From the NCBI GenBank assembly GCA_035578905.1, contig JAQJVL010000152.1, forward strand, positions 1,263,131 through 1,327,130: 64,000 bases of DNA, written 5' to 3'. The stretch is from Stictocephala bisonia. Its lineage: Eukaryota; Arthropoda; Insecta; Hemiptera; Membracidae. The notes beneath the pieces are model-generated. The model ran no database searches, had not been told where the DNA came from, and saw nothing but the letters and a program-made list of their open reading frames with translations. Positions 46,981 to 58,320 of this stretch are shown here, piece after piece (the first letter of the stretch is position 1; every line of letters begins with the position of its first letter). Both the position numbers and the translations under genes were made by a program.

Positions 46981-48343
46981 TTAACTTACCTAGTTAGTTT
47001 TTTTTTTTTTTCTCCAAATCGACCAACCACTAAATTTATTGTCCGAGGCACCTTTATATATAGCTGCTATTTTTTAACTTATCATTTTTTGTTAATCAGT
47101 AGGTATTGCGTGGTGTTGTTTTTAGGTAATATATTGTTTGTTATGTTTCATTATTATTGTGTATATATTTAAGTTTAGTGTAACTTGAATTTATATTTAT
47201 TGATTTAATAAGCTTATGTTATCATTATTATTCTCTCTTTTTTTCTAAGCTTCGTGGCATAAAATATATGCAAAGTTTGATAGATGTTTTAGCAACATTT
47301 CACAAACGGACAACCGATAAAATTTGTCTGTAAATTTTAACGTTAGTATTATTTTTTTAGTTTGTAACTTTTTCTGTTTTTTTTTTATTTTTAAATCAAA
47401 TTTTGTATCAAACAAAACTGTTTGCTTAACGTGTTTTTCATTGCCCTCTAGAGTTGGTGCACAGTCACTCATCCTCTATTGGGCCTACTAGTGGTGTTTA
47501 TGCGAGGGTGGATTTCAATTTACCACCATCCGATATACCCTCAGCGCAATTTAACATGATAATCGACTAGGTTGTAAGTTTAGTTTTCTAAGTTATAAAA
47601 CCTTTGATCGTGCCTATTGATTTTGTACAATTATTGAATATAATTGTGGTCACTAGTTGACTCAGAATCTTTCTTGTAAGTAAAAAAATACAATATCTCA
47701 ACTTTCTAAAAATAAGTTAATTTAGTGAAAATGAACTGTTTGAAGACCACGTGTTACCGCTCCCTATCATGATGGAGGGTACTTGAAATAGGACTTAATT
47801 AGGCAGCCTTTCATCTAGTAAAGCTTTGACCTTGCGCTAGTCGCCAATGCATAGATATTGCGTGGTGCCAGTGGAATATCTATTGCGTCTCTCGGGCAAT
47901 TACAGTCTAGTTGGTCGGAAGAACTGATTAATAAATCAAATCGTGGCTTAGTGGAGGTTGAGTGTACTCAAAGAGCAGATGTGCAGAAATAGTGGGCGCA
48001 GTTGGCAATGATGAATCAAACAAGAAGAGAGGTTCGTGACAGTGGAAATAGCGAGGCCGACACTCTGGATAATGAGATGGCAAAATGTAGACGTGAGCCG
48101 AGCGAGGCTAGTCTATAGAATGCCGACCTGGTGTACACACATCGGTGTTGTCCGACAGTACAGTCACTCAGAGGTGACGGACGACACGAGTATAGTGGTT
48201 GGACAGACTACAAATATAACGACGCACTTAATAAACATACTGTACTTTGCTATAGAAGTAGTCATATGAACAAACACAGATTTATATAAATCTGCAAATT
48301 AGTCCGCTTACAAATAAGGCTCCGTCAATAGTACTTATAAACT
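46981..48343. other. AT-rich spacer with a modest-GC part at 47750-48200
   Basis: No family recognised. The 77-codon plus frame at 48036-48269 and the 75-codon minus frame at 47245-47472 have no supporting features. Confidence 0.45.
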
Positions 48344-48377
48344 CATGGTGTCACAAAATTTGTTTTGTGACACCATG
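48344..48377. repeat. perfect 15-bp-stem hairpin
   Basis: CATGGTGTCACAAAA and its exact reverse complement are separated by four bases (TTTG). The right arm runs into a G/C-rich minisatellite. It may be a decayed MITE or a recombination product. Confidence 0.9.
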
Positions 48378-48470
48378 CCCATACACCCACCCGCCCACCC
48401 ATACACTTACAGTGAGTGATATTGACCCACCCGCCCACCCACACACTTACAGTGATACAGAAGGTTTGAA
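48378..48470. repeat. C-rich minisatellite, two to three units
   Basis: CCCATACACCCACCCGCCCA-type units of about 42 bp with an ACTTACAGTGA link. Same core, in reverse orientation, as the units at 48697-48770. Confidence 0.85.
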
Positions 48471-48654
48471 TAAGCGTTGTAAGTTTAACATATCTAGTGA
48501 AAAACCATAGTGGGCTGACAGTAGGTCCCATTTGACGTATCTGTCAAATTTCATAATAAAACTGTCGGTTATAACACCGACTGGAGCCTTCGGCTCCTTT
48601 GAGAGCGTAGTCCATGTGTCTTCCATGGCGGTTAGAGACATAATGTCCAAACTA

Positions 48655-48770
48655 ACCCACCCGCCCACCCATACACGCACTGTGATATTGATACAGTATC
48701 ACAGTGCGTGTATGGGTGGGCGGGTGGGTCAGTATCACAGTGCGTGTATGGGTGGGCGGGTGAATGGGTT
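48655..48770. repeat. inverted minisatellite units forming a perfect 33-bp-stem hairpin
   Basis: 48655-48687 and 48697-48729 are exact reverse complements (33 bp each) separated by nine bases; the arms contain CCCACCCGCCCACCCATACA and the CGCACTGTGATA link. A third unit in the right-arm orientation follows to 48770. The inversion of orientation within the array is direct. Confidence 0.95.
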
Positions 48771-50309
48771 TATCGAATGGGTAGTTTATGGGTGTTTTTT
48801 TTTACCATTGTTTAAATGTCTGAGTCATCTGAGTCATTTTCAGTGATTTGATCATTACTCAGATCACTACTATAAGGAGGGCAGCTGATCTAGTTAGACA
48901 ACAGCCAAATTTCATAGATCAGGTGCTTTAATAACCTAAGGCGAATTATAAATCCAAACAGCTGCCCTCCAAGAAGTTGGACTGCAGAACTATGTCACTA
49001 GTAACAACTTGGTGATTGGATGGACATATAGTGTTAGCGAGGGGTTTAACCAACTAAGTTCAAAGGAAGATAAGATTGTCCTTTTGAAAAATGACTTTGA
49101 TCAATGCCAACCCATATGAAACATTGCGAGAGGATAAACATTATCAACATTTTTGATTAAAAAAATGTTTTAATACTAACTTCATGCAAACAAGTTGATG
49201 AATGAAAGTAACTAAATAGTGCTACTAGCGTCATAGGAAATTGTAATGATGTAATAATGTCAGTATGGGAATAATTACACAAAAGAGCTAATTGATTTCG
49301 AACTCAGTGGACTAATACCATCTGCAGCCACCACGCGTACATGATTACCTTACTTACATAAAGGAAATCACGATTGTTACAACTTGCATATTGATGACAA
49401 TTTGCAACTTGTCAAAGTAAGTTATTTTTTTGCTCTGGTATTGAAAAATTAAGGATGTATTTTATTTGTTCAGGAGTTGCTATACTTTGATCTTTTTTTT
49501 ATTTACTGCAATTCATGTATGTCTCACTTCGTAAAATGAGACTAAAAATAAAAGTAATAAGAAAATGTTTCTACTGTAAGTGTTACTAGGACAATACATT
49601 GGGTGAAAAAAAGAAATAACTCAGTATTTATTCAGAGGTAATATACTTAAAATTCTGAATCAAAATGAAATGAAACATGTTCACTAAAATTTTCGTATTA
49701 AAATAAATTTGTGTTTTATGAAAGTGAGTTAATTTTTGCGTTCTGCAAGTACAAATCATGACCAGTTAAAAACAGAGAGATTTTATTTGCTCAAACCGCG
49801 TTATTGAACTTGAAGTGTTTAGTTATAAATGTATGATGCAAATGTATTATAGTGGTAGCAATTTCCGGTGTATCCGGGAGCTTCTGGACATGCAATGGAC
49901 AATGGAGGAAGCAGACGTCGTTATACAAAGGTGTAATGAGCAATTTGCCATCAGGTACTTCTCACACCAGTAGTTGTGTCTGCATGCATAACTGATCTAT
50001 GCCACCATTACTCACATTATCATCCGTCATTAATCTACTTGTAAACACAACGATTTCTTCCTCCAGACATCTTTCACTGACGTGCACTTACTCTACTCCA
50101 CCAACAAGTTACACGGCCTGTCCTATCTCGAGGAAAACATTCCACCGTTACAAACTTTATCATAAAATTAGCCATCATGCTGAACGAACAATATGGAACC
50201 TTTCCTATCCAAAATCAAAAACCACTTAAAGAAAAATAAATAAAATGCCTACTTAGTAAACTTATATATTTAAGTAGATAAACATACATTTAATATACGT
50301 AGGTTTGAC
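48771..50309. other. unique spacer
   Basis: Contains a 12-bp inverted pair, GGAGGGCAGCTG near 48877 and CAGCTGCCCTCC near 48959, that brackets about 70 bp. No gene called; the 76-codon plus frame at 49999-50229 is Ser/Thr-rich without domain features. Confidence 0.45.
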
Positions 50310-50560
50310 CATACATGTACGGCAGTAATGGCTCAACCACCCGCCCATACACGTACGGCAGTCATTACTACCGTACATGTACGGGCGGGCGGTAGTAATG
50401 GCCCACCTACTCGCCGATACATGTACGGTAGTACTGGCCCAACCGCCCGCCATACACGTACGGTAATAATGGCCCAACCGCCCGCCTATACACGTACGTT
50501 AGTAATGGCCCACCCATCCGCACAAACACGTACGGTAGTAATGGCCTAACCACCCGTACA
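50310..50560. repeat. C-rich minisatellite, about 40-bp units, mixed orientation
   Basis: Units with CCACCCGCCCATACACGTAC, GGTAGTAATGGCCCA. One unit near 50370-50395 is in inverse orientation (GTACGGGCGGGCGGTAGTAA), creating palindromes around GTACATGTAC. Same core as the arrays at 44.7 and 48.4-48.8 kb. Confidence 0.9.
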
Positions 50561-50569
50561 TAGGATACG

Positions 50570-52806
50570 TAGAATAACACTAAGGATCCCTTAGATACCC
50601 GGATATCAGTAGATACTAACGATACCTTAGATACCAAGATATCATTAGATACTAATGATCCCATAGAGACCAAGATATCATTAGATACTAAGTATCCCTT
50701 AGCTACCAAGATATCAGTAGATACTACCTTAGATACCAAGATATCATTAGATTCTAAGTATCCCTTAGCTACCAAGATATCAGTAGATACTAACGATACC
50801 TTAGATACCAAGATATCATTAGATACTAATGATCCCATAGAGACCAAGATATCATTAGATTCTAAGTATCCCTTAGCTACCAAGATATCAGTAGATACTA
50901 ACGATACCTTAGATACCAAGATATCATTAGATACTAATGATCCCATAGAGACCAAGATATCATTAGATACTAAGTATCCCTTAGCTACCAAGATATCAGT
51001 AGATACTAACGATACCTTAGATACCAAGATATCATTAGATACTAACGATCCCATAGAGACCAAGATATCATTAGATACTAATGATCCCATAGAGACCAAG
51101 ATATCATTAGATTCTAAGTATCCCTTAGCTACCAAGATATCAGTAGATACTAACGATACCTTAGATACCAAGATATCATTAGATACTAATGATCCCATAG
51201 AGACCAAGATATCATTAGATACTAATGATCCCATAGAGACCAAGATATCATTAGATACTAATGATCCCATAGAGACCAAGATATCATTAGATACTAATGA
51301 TCCCATAGAGACCAAGATATCATTAGATACTAATGATCCCATAGAGACCAAGATATCATTAGATACTAATGATCCCATAGAGACCAAGATATCATTAGAT
51401 ACTAATGATCCCATAGAGACCAAGATATCATTAGATACTAATGATCCCATAGAGACCAAGATATCATTAGATACTAATGATCCCATAGAGACCAAGATAT
51501 CATTAGATACTAATGATCCCATAGAGACCAAGATATCATTAGATATTAATGATCCCTTTGATACCAAGATATCACTAGATACTAAGGATCCCTTAGCTAC
51601 CAGGATATCATTAGGTACTAATGATCCCATAGAGACCAAGATATCATTAGATACTAATGATCCCTTAGCAACCAGGATATCATTAGATACTAATGATCCC
51701 ATAGAGACCAAGATATCACTAGATACTAAGGATCCCTTAGCTACCAGGATATCATTAGGTACTAATGATCCCATAGAGACCAAGATATCATTAGATACTA
51801 ATGATCCTTTAGCTACCAAGATATCAGTAGATACTATAATACTTTAGCTACAAAGATATCATTAGATACTAATGATCCCATAGAGACCAAGAAATCATTA
51901 GATACTAATGATCCCATAGAGACCAAGATATCATTAGATACTAATAATCCCATAGAGACAAAGATATCATTAGATACTAATGATCCCTTAGCTACCAAGA
52001 TATCAGTAGATACTATAATCCTTTAGCTACAAAGATATCACTAGATACTAAGGATCCCTTAGCAACCAGGATATCATTAGGTACTAATGATCCCATAGAG
52101 ACCAAGATATCATTAGATACTAATGATCCCTTAGCTACCAAGATATCAGTAGATACTATAATCCTTTAGCTACAAAGATATCATTAGATACTAATGATCC
52201 CTTAGCTACCAAGATATCAGTAGATACTATAATCCTTTAGCTACAAAGATATCACTAGATACTAAGGATCCCTTAGCAACCAGGATATCATTAGGTACTA
52301 ATGATCCCATAGAGACCAAGATATCATTAGATACTAATGATCCTTTAGCTACCAAGATATCAGTAGATACTATAATCCTTTAGCTACAAAGATATCACTA
52401 GATACTAAGGATCCCTTAGCAACCAGGATATCATTAGGTACTAATGATCCCATAGAGACCAAGATATCATTAGATACTAATGATCCCTTAGCTACCAAGA
52501 TATCATTAGATACTAATGATCCTTTAGCTACCAAGATATCAGTAGATACTATAATCCTTTAGCTACAAAGATATCACTAGATACTAAGGATCCCTTAGCA
52601 ACCAGGATATCATTAGGTACTAATGATCCCATAGAGACCAAGATATCATTAGATACTAATGATCCCATAGAGACAAAGATATCATTAGATACTAATGATC
52701 CCATAGAGACCAAGATATCATTAGATACTAATGATCCCATAGAGACCAAGATATCATTAGATACTAATGATTACTTATCTAACATGATATCAGTAAATAC
52801 TAAGCA
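50570..52806. repeat. 36-bp minisatellite array, about 62 copies
   Basis: Unit TTAGATACTAATGATCCCAT plus AGAGACCAAGATATCA. Subtypes: CCCATAGAGACC (homogeneous block 51180-51540), CCCTTAGCTACC, GATACCTTAGATACC and, to the right of 51830, a shortened CTATAATCCTTTAGCTACA type that breaks the 3n period. Multi-unit blocks recur. A 470-codon minus frame (50407-51819; repeat MGSLVSNDILVS) ends where the shortened units begin, consistent with a non-coding origin. Confidence 0.96.
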
Positions 52807-53816
52807 TTTATTCTCTTAGTGTTAAATATACGATTAGTCTATTCCTTATGTTCACATTATTAAAAGCAGATGTTGTTGGCATTGAACTCGGCCTACATTT
52901 AAGACTATAAGGAAAATAACATTTTTATTAAATGAGAAAATAATAAGCCAGATTTTCTTTACTCGAGATAGAGAGATATATCTAAGGACAGTAATACCTT
53001 GTTTCAAGTTATTTTGTATATCAAGTCATTTGTGAAAACATACTTAATGCTGTGGGTTCGAAATGTTTACAACTAATTACAAAACACGGAGTATCATTAT
53101 GATTGGACGAAAGTTGGTTTTTATGTACACGTTTGTGCTGCACTTTAGTTTCTTCTTTCTAACTTGTATCTATTACAAGTATAAGTCCATTAAATTTGTT
53201 TTATGACAGTTTACATATAATTGTACATTGTATATAAATTAACATTATATTGAAGAATGACGAATGAACGAACCGACTGAATAATTTTTTTAACATACTC
53301 ATAACGCTTCTTCCACTTATGTAAAAAAATGTTAATTTATCATCTTGATTCTGTTTAGTTTAGTAAAAGGTTTATTAGTTTAAAATTAAAAAAAATTTAA
53401 ATTTTATATAAAATTTAATCGAGGCTTCTCAAATATGCTGACTGCTCAGGTCTATAGAGATTTGACAATACTATTTACTAACATTGTCAACATTTATTTG
53501 TTAAGTTACATTTTCAAGGATGTTAAAATTTGATCAAAGTGACTTTATTTTTTAAGATATTCAATCTCTATGTTTTTTTTAAAAAGATATTTAATATTCC
53601 TATGTATCCCGTATTGCTTACTTTCTACATCCCTCACTTGTAAAATCTGATCATTGAAGAACCATGAAACATTTAGAATGATGCACTATGTTCTAGAATG
53701 GCCCGGGTGTATTTATACTAAAAGTATATCAATCCTGTAAAACAGAGAATCATATTCTGTCCTTGTCTCCACTAACTTTACTACCGTGTGAATCATTCTA
53801 GAGGTTGTTTTCTGTC
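52807..53816. other. AT-rich spacer
   Basis: No gene or element recognised. Confidence 0.5.
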
Positions 53817-53817
53817 A

Positions 53818-55355
53818 TCTATACTTATAAAAGGCAAATACCACTGACTCACTCATCGCTGTAACTAAAAAAAGTACTAAGCCTACAGGGCTGAAATTTT
53901 GTAGAGTCAAAGGTCTTATATTCTAGATGTGCAATAAGAAGGGATTTAAAAAAATTCGTAGTAAATCGAAGATGGCAGCCTTTTTAGTGCCAAAATATTT
54001 TTAAATGGCAAAAACAGAGTTTCTCTGATTGGACTATAGCGGAAGCTGCTAAATGAACGGTTTTACAGCAAAAATAACACCATTTTCTGTGCCTGATTAG
54101 AGACGATCTACAATCTTAGTCCTACGACTTTTTGCTCTATCTCACCTCCTTCATTCTTAGGTAGAGCTAGATTTTCTATTTGTGTGTATAAATCAAATTG
54201 GTTAATTTACGACCTCTAAGAGAAGACTTGCAGATTTTTCTATACTGGGAAACTTTGTTATCTAGGAGAAAATACTGTATTCAATGGGGAAATATATAAT
54301 TTAATCTGAACACATGTATAGCCAGGTCATAAGACATGGCTAAACTTGGCTAGAAACAAGATATTTCACTGATTCAGAGTCAATTACCGTACTTTACACC
54401 CTCTAAAAATAGATCTACAGATTTTTGTTATTATGAAACTTGTTTGTACTATGAAACTTTGATATCTAGGAGAACAAACTGTTTTCAATCGGAAATTAAC
54501 AATTTAGTTTTAAAGCATGCATAGCCAGATCATAGGACATGGCTAAACATGGCGAGAAACACAATATTTTATTGATTCTGAGTCAAATAAAATAGAAGTA
54601 GACTAACAAATTTCTCTAGATTTTGCAACTTTTTATCTAAGAGACCAAACTGATTTGAATCGGAAAATTTACAATTCAATTTGACCAAATGCATAGCCAG
54701 TTCAATTCAAATCTTTATTGTAGTGAACAATTAACAATAATTGCATTACAATCGTCAAGAATACTCTTTATATAAACTAATCACATGAATAATAATTAAT
54801 AATAAATAGATGCACAACAATAATAAATAAAATTAGGACATTACATGATTTATTAAGCATGTAAAACTTGTGGTTTGGATATGGCTAAATATAGCGAGAA
54901 CCCTGATATTTCACTGATTCAGAGTCAACTACAGTAATTTGTGCTACAGTAATATATATAAGAGCCATTTACCACTCATCACCGAAACTATACGTCCGAT
55001 TGACTTGAAATGTTGTACTTAGATTTATCTTGGCCTCTAGGGGCTCACTAAGAAAGAATTTTCCTCTCCGACATCAGGAATCAGCCCCACTGGCCTCGAA
55101 AATTCCCATGGTTAACAAATTAATTGATTGTTGTATTTGATTAACAGCTGTTAAATAAAAACAAATTTGATAAAATTGTGGTAGGCTAAACTTTTAAAAT
55201 TAAAAATAATTGAGTACAGTAGTAAACTATACATAACATCAGCTGTTCTAAATTAGATATAAATTGTATACAGTGTAAATTGCAAGCTTGCTGGACCTTT
55301 CGATTATATAATCAAAGTCAATATTATGACTGGCGTGGCGGGCGGGTACAGCTAG
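53818..55355 (+). mobile_element. Helitron-like element, copy 2 (both ends visible)
   Basis: Starts TCTATACTTATAAAAGGCAA after a host A and ends GGGCGGGTACAGCTAG before a host T. A 5' TC, 3' CTAG and A/T insertion are the Helitron signature, with no target duplication and no terminal inverted repeats. The interior has about four diverged tandem units (54180-54920), a CAGCTG-rich 3' region and no protein-coding capacity, so it is non-autonomous. Its 3' half and tandem units match copy 1 at 42.6-44.7 kb in inverse orientation. It carries an insertion at about 54700-54870. Confidence 0.72.
54700..54870 (-). mobile_element. retroposon 3' end inserted in Helitron copy 2
   Basis: About 170 AT-rich bases interrupt a tandem unit after CATAGCCAGTTC. 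On the minus strand they end TACAATAAAGATTTGAATTG, a LINE/SINE-type 3' tail. Boundaries are approximate. Confidence 0.45.
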
Positions 55356-55496
55356 TGGTCTATAATTTAGTTTGGGCCTTTGTCCTTACTCTCCTCGGGT
55401 TGTTGCTCTTACTCTCTGCTGCAGTTAAAAAATACAGTTAATTGTCAATTGCTAATTTTCTGCTGCTCGTGTCTTTGAGATTAATTTGGATAATGT

Positions 55497-55786
55497 ATTT
55501 ATGGGAGCGCTGTATATTTATGGGAGCGCTGTATATTTATGGGAGCGCTGTATATTTATGGGAGCACTGTATATTTATGGGAGCGCTGTATATTTATGGG
55601 AGCGCTGTATATTTATGGGAGCGCTGTATATTTATGGGAGCGCTGTATATTTATGGGAGCGCTGTATATTTATGGGAGCGCTGTATATTTATGGGAGCGC
55701 TGCATATTTATGGGAGCGCTGTATATTTATGGGAGCGCTGTATATTTATGGGAGTGCTGTATATTTATGGGAGCGCTGTATATTCG
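55497..55786. repeat. 19-bp minisatellite, about 15 copies
   Basis: Unit ATTTATGGGAGCGCTGTAT, almost invariant (single changes AGCACT, GCAT and AGTGCT). As 19 is not a multiple of three, the same peptide (MGALYIYGSAVYLWERCIF) appears in all three plus frames, which explains three overlapping frames of about 100-140 codons. Not coding. Confidence 0.97.
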
Positions 55787-56164
55787 ATTTTTTATTTCAG
55801 AAATTTGTTTTATTACCGTTACTTTGTTGTTTTAATAATTAATATAATGCATGTATTTTAGATTTAAATGTAATAACCCTGATTATCAATAACTGGAAAA
55901 TTTTTAAAAGTTTAGCGTTTGGATTTTGAAGTAAAATTGTTTTCAATCGTTTTATTTAATAGTTCATTTGTATTTATGGTATCAATTTAAATGTGTGCTA
56001 TTGTAGTAAGTATTCTGAACAGGAGAACGAAAAGAAGTATTAATAAATGTTTGACGTTGGTATTAAATTGATGAGCTCTTGTTATTTATCTATTGGTGTA
56101 ATACTTTCTGTAGTGCTAAAGTTTGGGTTTGGAATGGTATTCTACGTTTGACAGCTCCACTACA

Positions 56165-57350
56165 AAGAGCTACATAGACGCTGTGAGTACAGAACACAGT
56201 TGGCATCAGTTCAGAGGGATGTTTCTACCAGTATTCGAGCCTGACTGGATAATGCATACTATCATGCAGGGAACTACAAAGACGCTGTGAGTACAGTACA
56301 CAGTTGGCATTAGTTCAGAGGGATGTTTCCACCAGTCTTCAAGCCTCACTGGATAATGCACACTATCATGCAGGGAACTACAAAGACGCTGTGAGTACAG
56401 TACACAGTTGGCATTAGTTCAGAGGGATGTTTCCACCAGTCTTCGAGTCTGACTGGATAATGCACACTATCATGCAGAGAGCTACAAAGACGCTGTGAGT
56501 ACAGTACACAGTTGGCATTAGTTCACAGGGATGTTTCCACCAGTCTTCGAGCCTGACTGGATAATGCACACTATCATGCAGGGAACTACAAAGACGCTGT
56601 GAGTACAGTACACAGTTGGCATTAGTTCACAGGGATGTTTCCACCAGTCTTCGAGCCTGACTGGATAATGCACACTATCATGCAGGGAACTACAAAGACG
56701 CTGTGAGTACAATACACAGTTGGCATTAGTTCACAGGGCTGTTTCCACCAGTCTTCGAGCCTCATTGGATAATGTACACTATCATGCAGGGAACTACAAA
56801 GACGCTGTGAGTACAGTACACAGTTGGCATCAGTTCAGAGGGATGTTTCCACCAGTCTTCGAGCCTCACTGGATAATGCACACTATCATGCAGGGAACTA
56901 CAAAGACGCTGTGAGTACAGTACACAGTTGGCATCAGTTCAGAGGGATGTTTCCACCAGTCTTCGAGCCTAACTGGATAATGCACACTATCATGCAGGGA
57001 ACTACAAAGACGCTGTGAGTACAGTACACAGTTGGCATCAGTTCACAGGGATGTTTCCACCAGTCTTCGAGCCTGACTGGATAATGCACACTATCATGCA
57101 GGGAACTACAAAGACGCTGTGAGTACAGTACACAGTTGGCATCAGTTCAGAGGGATGTTTCCACCAGTCTTCGAGCCTGACTGGATAATGCACACTATCA
57201 TGCAGGGAACTACAAAGACGCTGTGAGTACAGTACACAGTTGGCATCAGTTCACAGGGATGTTTCCACCAGTCTTCGAGCCAGACTGGATAATGCACACT
57301 GCCGTGCAGGGAGCTACAAAGAAGCTGGGAGTATAGTACACAGTTTGTAC
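56165..57350. repeat. 104-bp satellite array, about 11 copies
   Basis: Unit GTTGGCATCAGTTCAGAGGG, ATGTTTCCACCAGTCTTCGA, ACTGGATAATGCACACTATC, ATGCAGGGAACTACAAAGAC and GCTGTGAGTACAGTACACA. Variation is mainly CAGAGGG/CACAGGG, CATCAG/CATTAG and CTGACTGG/CTCACTGG. First and last units are more diverged. Not a multiple of three; 64-codon frames within it are repeat by-products. Confidence 0.96.
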
Positions 57351-57711
57351 CACTTCAGAGGGTTGTTTTCATCAATCAGTCTTCGAGCATGACTGTATAA
57401 TGTTCATTAAATGACGTTCGAACCGGATCAGATATTACGAAAGATTCATACAATTTATGCTGATGATGTACTGAATATATTCAATGTATTACCGTAGACT
57501 GAGGATTTTAATCCACACGGAAACTAAACAAGCTTCGTCTACTTAAAAACATTGACCAGACAGTTGTGTTCACAAACACACACTGGGATCCTGTTTAGAC
57601 CATATCTAATGTCTGTAAAATGCCATTTCTCTTTTCTTCTAGTTCTTGTCCCAAGAAAAAGTCATAATTAAAAAAAGTAATATTCTTCGGAAAAATAAGT
57701 ATACCTATAAT
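57351..57711. other. unique spacer
   Basis: No feature recognised. Confidence 0.45.
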
Positions 57712-57992
57712 GTTTAGGGCACAACAGGAGAGATGTGATGATTTTATTTGTTTAGGGAACAACAGGAAGGAGATGTGATGATTTTATTTGTTTAGAGTAG
57801 GCTACAACAGGAGGAGATTTGATAGCATCATGTGTTAAGAGTACAGCAGTAAGATATGTTATGGTTTCATGTCTTTAGAGTACAACAGAAAGGATGTGAT
57901 GGTTTCATTTGTTTAGAATGCAACAGGAAGATATGTGATGGTTTAATTTGTTTAGAGTGCAACAGAGAGAAATGCGATGGTTTTATTTGTTT
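57712..57992. repeat. degenerate about 40-45-bp minisatellite, six to seven copies
   Basis: Diverged units with TTTGTTTAGAGTxCAACAGG and AGATGTGATGGTTT. Older than the neighbouring arrays, judging by divergence. Confidence 0.85.
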
Positions 57993-58059
57993 TTATTTTA
58001 ACCATTGAAATTCTTCGACTCTTCGCTGGGGCATCTAAAAACGATTGTCTGTACTATAA

Positions 58060-58320
58060 CTATGCCGAGAGAAACACCTCTCTATCGTTGTCAGGTGTTT
58101 TCGGGCAATAGTGAAGGTGAAGGACAAAGGTTAGTGACAGCGCAGCAGGCAGCGGAGGATGTGCGTGACGGAGCAGACGGAGCCGTAAACATGGCTCGCC
58201 GTGGCGGACACCAAGGTAAAGGTGTGCGATCCTGCCGTGACCAAAGCGTTCACACAAACACAAAGGCTTTGTTGTGGTCACTCAACGAAAGCGAGGAAAG
58301 TCGCCAACACAATTAAACAG
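58060..58320 (+). other. CpG-rich island with a possible first exon
   Basis: This 260-bp stretch is much richer in GC and CpG than its surroundings and is not repetitive. On the plus strand an ATG in good context (GTAAACATGG at 58191) opens MARRGGHQ and runs after 25 nt into CAAG|GTAAAG (58212-58221), a good donor. A 103-codon frame (58005-58316) also covers the island in a different frame, and a 73-codon frame lies on the minus strand. No domain is recognisable in any of them. It could be a first exon and promoter of an unrelated gene on either strand, or a relic. Confidence 0.3.

Noticed and set aside
48877..48971. microRNA-like hairpin (GGAGGGCAGCTG pair)
   Set aside because: Only 12 paired bases at the base and about 70 unpaired bases between; no precursor-like stem.
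50407..51819. 470-codon minus frame (MGSLVSNDILVS repeat) as a gene
   Set aside because: A 36-bp array by-product that stops as soon as shortened units appear and runs into an unrelated minisatellite.
5249..57992. CRISPR arrays
   Set aside because: The arrays are head-to-tail units without unique spacers, there are no cas genes, and the DNA is animal.
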